Assembly (NCBI RefSeq): GCF_020382885.2
Contig: NC_058513.1
Span: 17,571,641-17,635,640 of the forward strand
From: Scatophagus argus
Lineage: Eukaryota > Chordata > Actinopteri > Scatophagidae
Reading direction: 5' to 3'
DNA length: 64,000 nt
The notes beneath the pieces are model-generated. The model worked only from the letters and a program-made list of their open reading frames with translations. It had not been told where the DNA came from and ran no database searches. The translations under genes and the position numbers were made by a program. Positions 52,501 through 64,000 of this stretch are shown piece after piece (positions within the stretch are counted from its first letter, which is position 1; each line of letters starts with the position of its first letter).

Positions 52501-53724
52501 GGCTTTGATATTTGGGCCTCGATTTTTTTCTTTATGATGGCGGTGGAACGAAAGAAGAGTTGTCTGTAAAGAAGCAAGATATTGTTCTTTTGGAGACGAT
52601 CGCTTGAAAAAGGGCGTCCATATTCTTCCTGTTTCCTTTTAAAAAGCTGAAAGGTCCTTGCTTGTGGCTTAGCTGGCTAACAGCTGGATCGGCTAACGCT
52701 AGCTAGCCAGAGTGCTAACGTTACGTCTTTCTTTTGATGTGATGCGAATTCAACCATTACTATCGGCCATGAACATTTCGACAGGAGAAAATTCTGTTCT
52801 TGTGGCTATTGGATATTAGTTAGTTCCACGCTGTACTGTCTGCCTTGCCAGTCTTTCCGGGGAGAACACAGTTTTATTCGTAGGTTGCTTGCGGGATATA
52901 TTGTACCGTAGTGAGTTAGCCGTGTACATGCTATCCAAATGAGCAAAAGCTAATTGGCTGAAGTCAACACTGACCTAACGTTAGATAGCATTAGCATTAA
53001 GTGCTTTAACTCAATCAGACAGCTCTGTTACTCCGTAGATTGTGAGTAATTTACATGAGGTGTCAACAATAATACTAAACATTTAACATTAACACAAAAT
53101 CATGTCACGGCCACTAGTGTGTTAATGTCGAATATCTGGGTTAATGGCCTTGCTAACTAGCTAACCGTGTAATTTTGCTAACAGGCAAATAAATTTGTCA
53201 GCGTGTGCAAAAAATTGGGAAATTCTGGACGTAAGAGTTGTGTTGAGCAATGCCAACGTTGGTGTGATTTTCATTTTGCGATCTATCTCGGAGCGATTTG
53301 GCCCGCTTTGTTAAAAACACAGCTAGACTTGTCTTTTTTGTTTACATGCGGATAACTTATGTGGTAGTCGGTTGAATTTCTTGCTAGCTAGCTAGTGTTA
53401 GCTGCATACTAGACACAATCGGCTATGTCCTGACATTTGTGTATGTTGTGGATGTGTTAAATTCCCATGTGGATCAGAGTTTGCGTTCAGATTAACTGAA
53501 ATGACACTCAAATTCCGCCGAAAGAAAGGCACCGATGCCAATAGACTGTTGTCAGAGGACGGTAAATAATAGCCACTGGTTCCATTAACGCCATTTTAAC
53601 AGGGCTCCCTGCGAGGGCCTGAGCGGTGGTGTTTTATTTGCGGTTCGGTGCCTTCCACCGGACCGGGACTTGACTAAAGTGCCTTTGGTCTCACTGGAGT
53701 TTCAAAAGGAGGTGGCGTTTGAAC
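52500..53724 (+). promoter_or_regulatory. Promoter and 5' leader region of fbrs
   Basis: A region with many GCTAGCTAGC and GTTAGC-type sequences and raised CpG, upstream of the fibrosin-family ATG. A 22-codon frame beginning MTLKFRRKKGTDANRLLSED lies at 53501-53569. Its last bases, GGACG|GTAAAT, also form a good splice donor. It is either a uORF in the leader or a separate first exon; I cannot tell which. Confidence 0.4.

Positions 53725-64000
<10,276 letters not shown>

Overview
The window comes from a ray-finned fish, most likely a spiny-rayed (percomorph) teleost. All protein genes are spliced vertebrate genes except one intronless gene. CA, CT and AAT microsatellites are abundant, and at least one teleost-style MITE is present. 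The two Hox genes are hoxb5b and hoxb6b, the pair expected in the reduced HoxBb cluster that followed the teleost genome duplication.

Layout. (1) 0.6-9.7 kb, minus strand: a mir-10 hairpin, hoxb5b and hoxb6b, in the usual 3'-to-5' Hox order, with no posterior Hox gene beyond hoxb6b. (2) 9.7-14.7 kb: no gene, with microsatellites and a possible surviving Hox regulatory element. (3) 14.9-25.9 kb, minus: ttll6, a tubulin polyglutamylase, in 14 coding exons under an RFX X-box promoter; canonical splicing leaves an in-frame TGA at codon 51. (4) 27.2-33.8 kb, plus: calcoco2, a selective-autophagy receptor. (5) 33.9-36.7 kb, minus: snf8 (ESCRT-II), convergent with calcoco2. (6) 37.1-38.5 kb, minus: gip, an incretin hormone precursor. 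The order hoxb - ttll6 - calcoco2 - snf8 - gip matches the human HOXB flank except that atp5mc1 and ube2z are missing. (7) 40.0-45.95 kb, plus: msl1 (MSL acetyltransferase scaffold). (8) 46.1-48.9 kb, minus: chmp2a (ESCRT-III). (9) 49.6-51.1 kb, plus: mrm1, a mitochondrial rRNA 2'-O-methyltransferase with an unbroken reading frame. (10) 52.5 kb to the window end, plus: a fibrosin/AUTS2-family gene (probably fbrs), 18 exons seen, open at the right edge.

The genes do not form an operon-like unit; they are a conserved vertebrate neighbourhood. Exon borders were placed by hand from GT/AG sites and codon phase, and all phases close for every spliced gene. Gene names rest on remembered family sequence and synteny, not on a database search. 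No wholly new system was found. The most notable observations are the stop codon or possible TG acceptor in ttll6, the altered first base of miR-10, the posterior-Hox-free gap, and the intronless mrm1.
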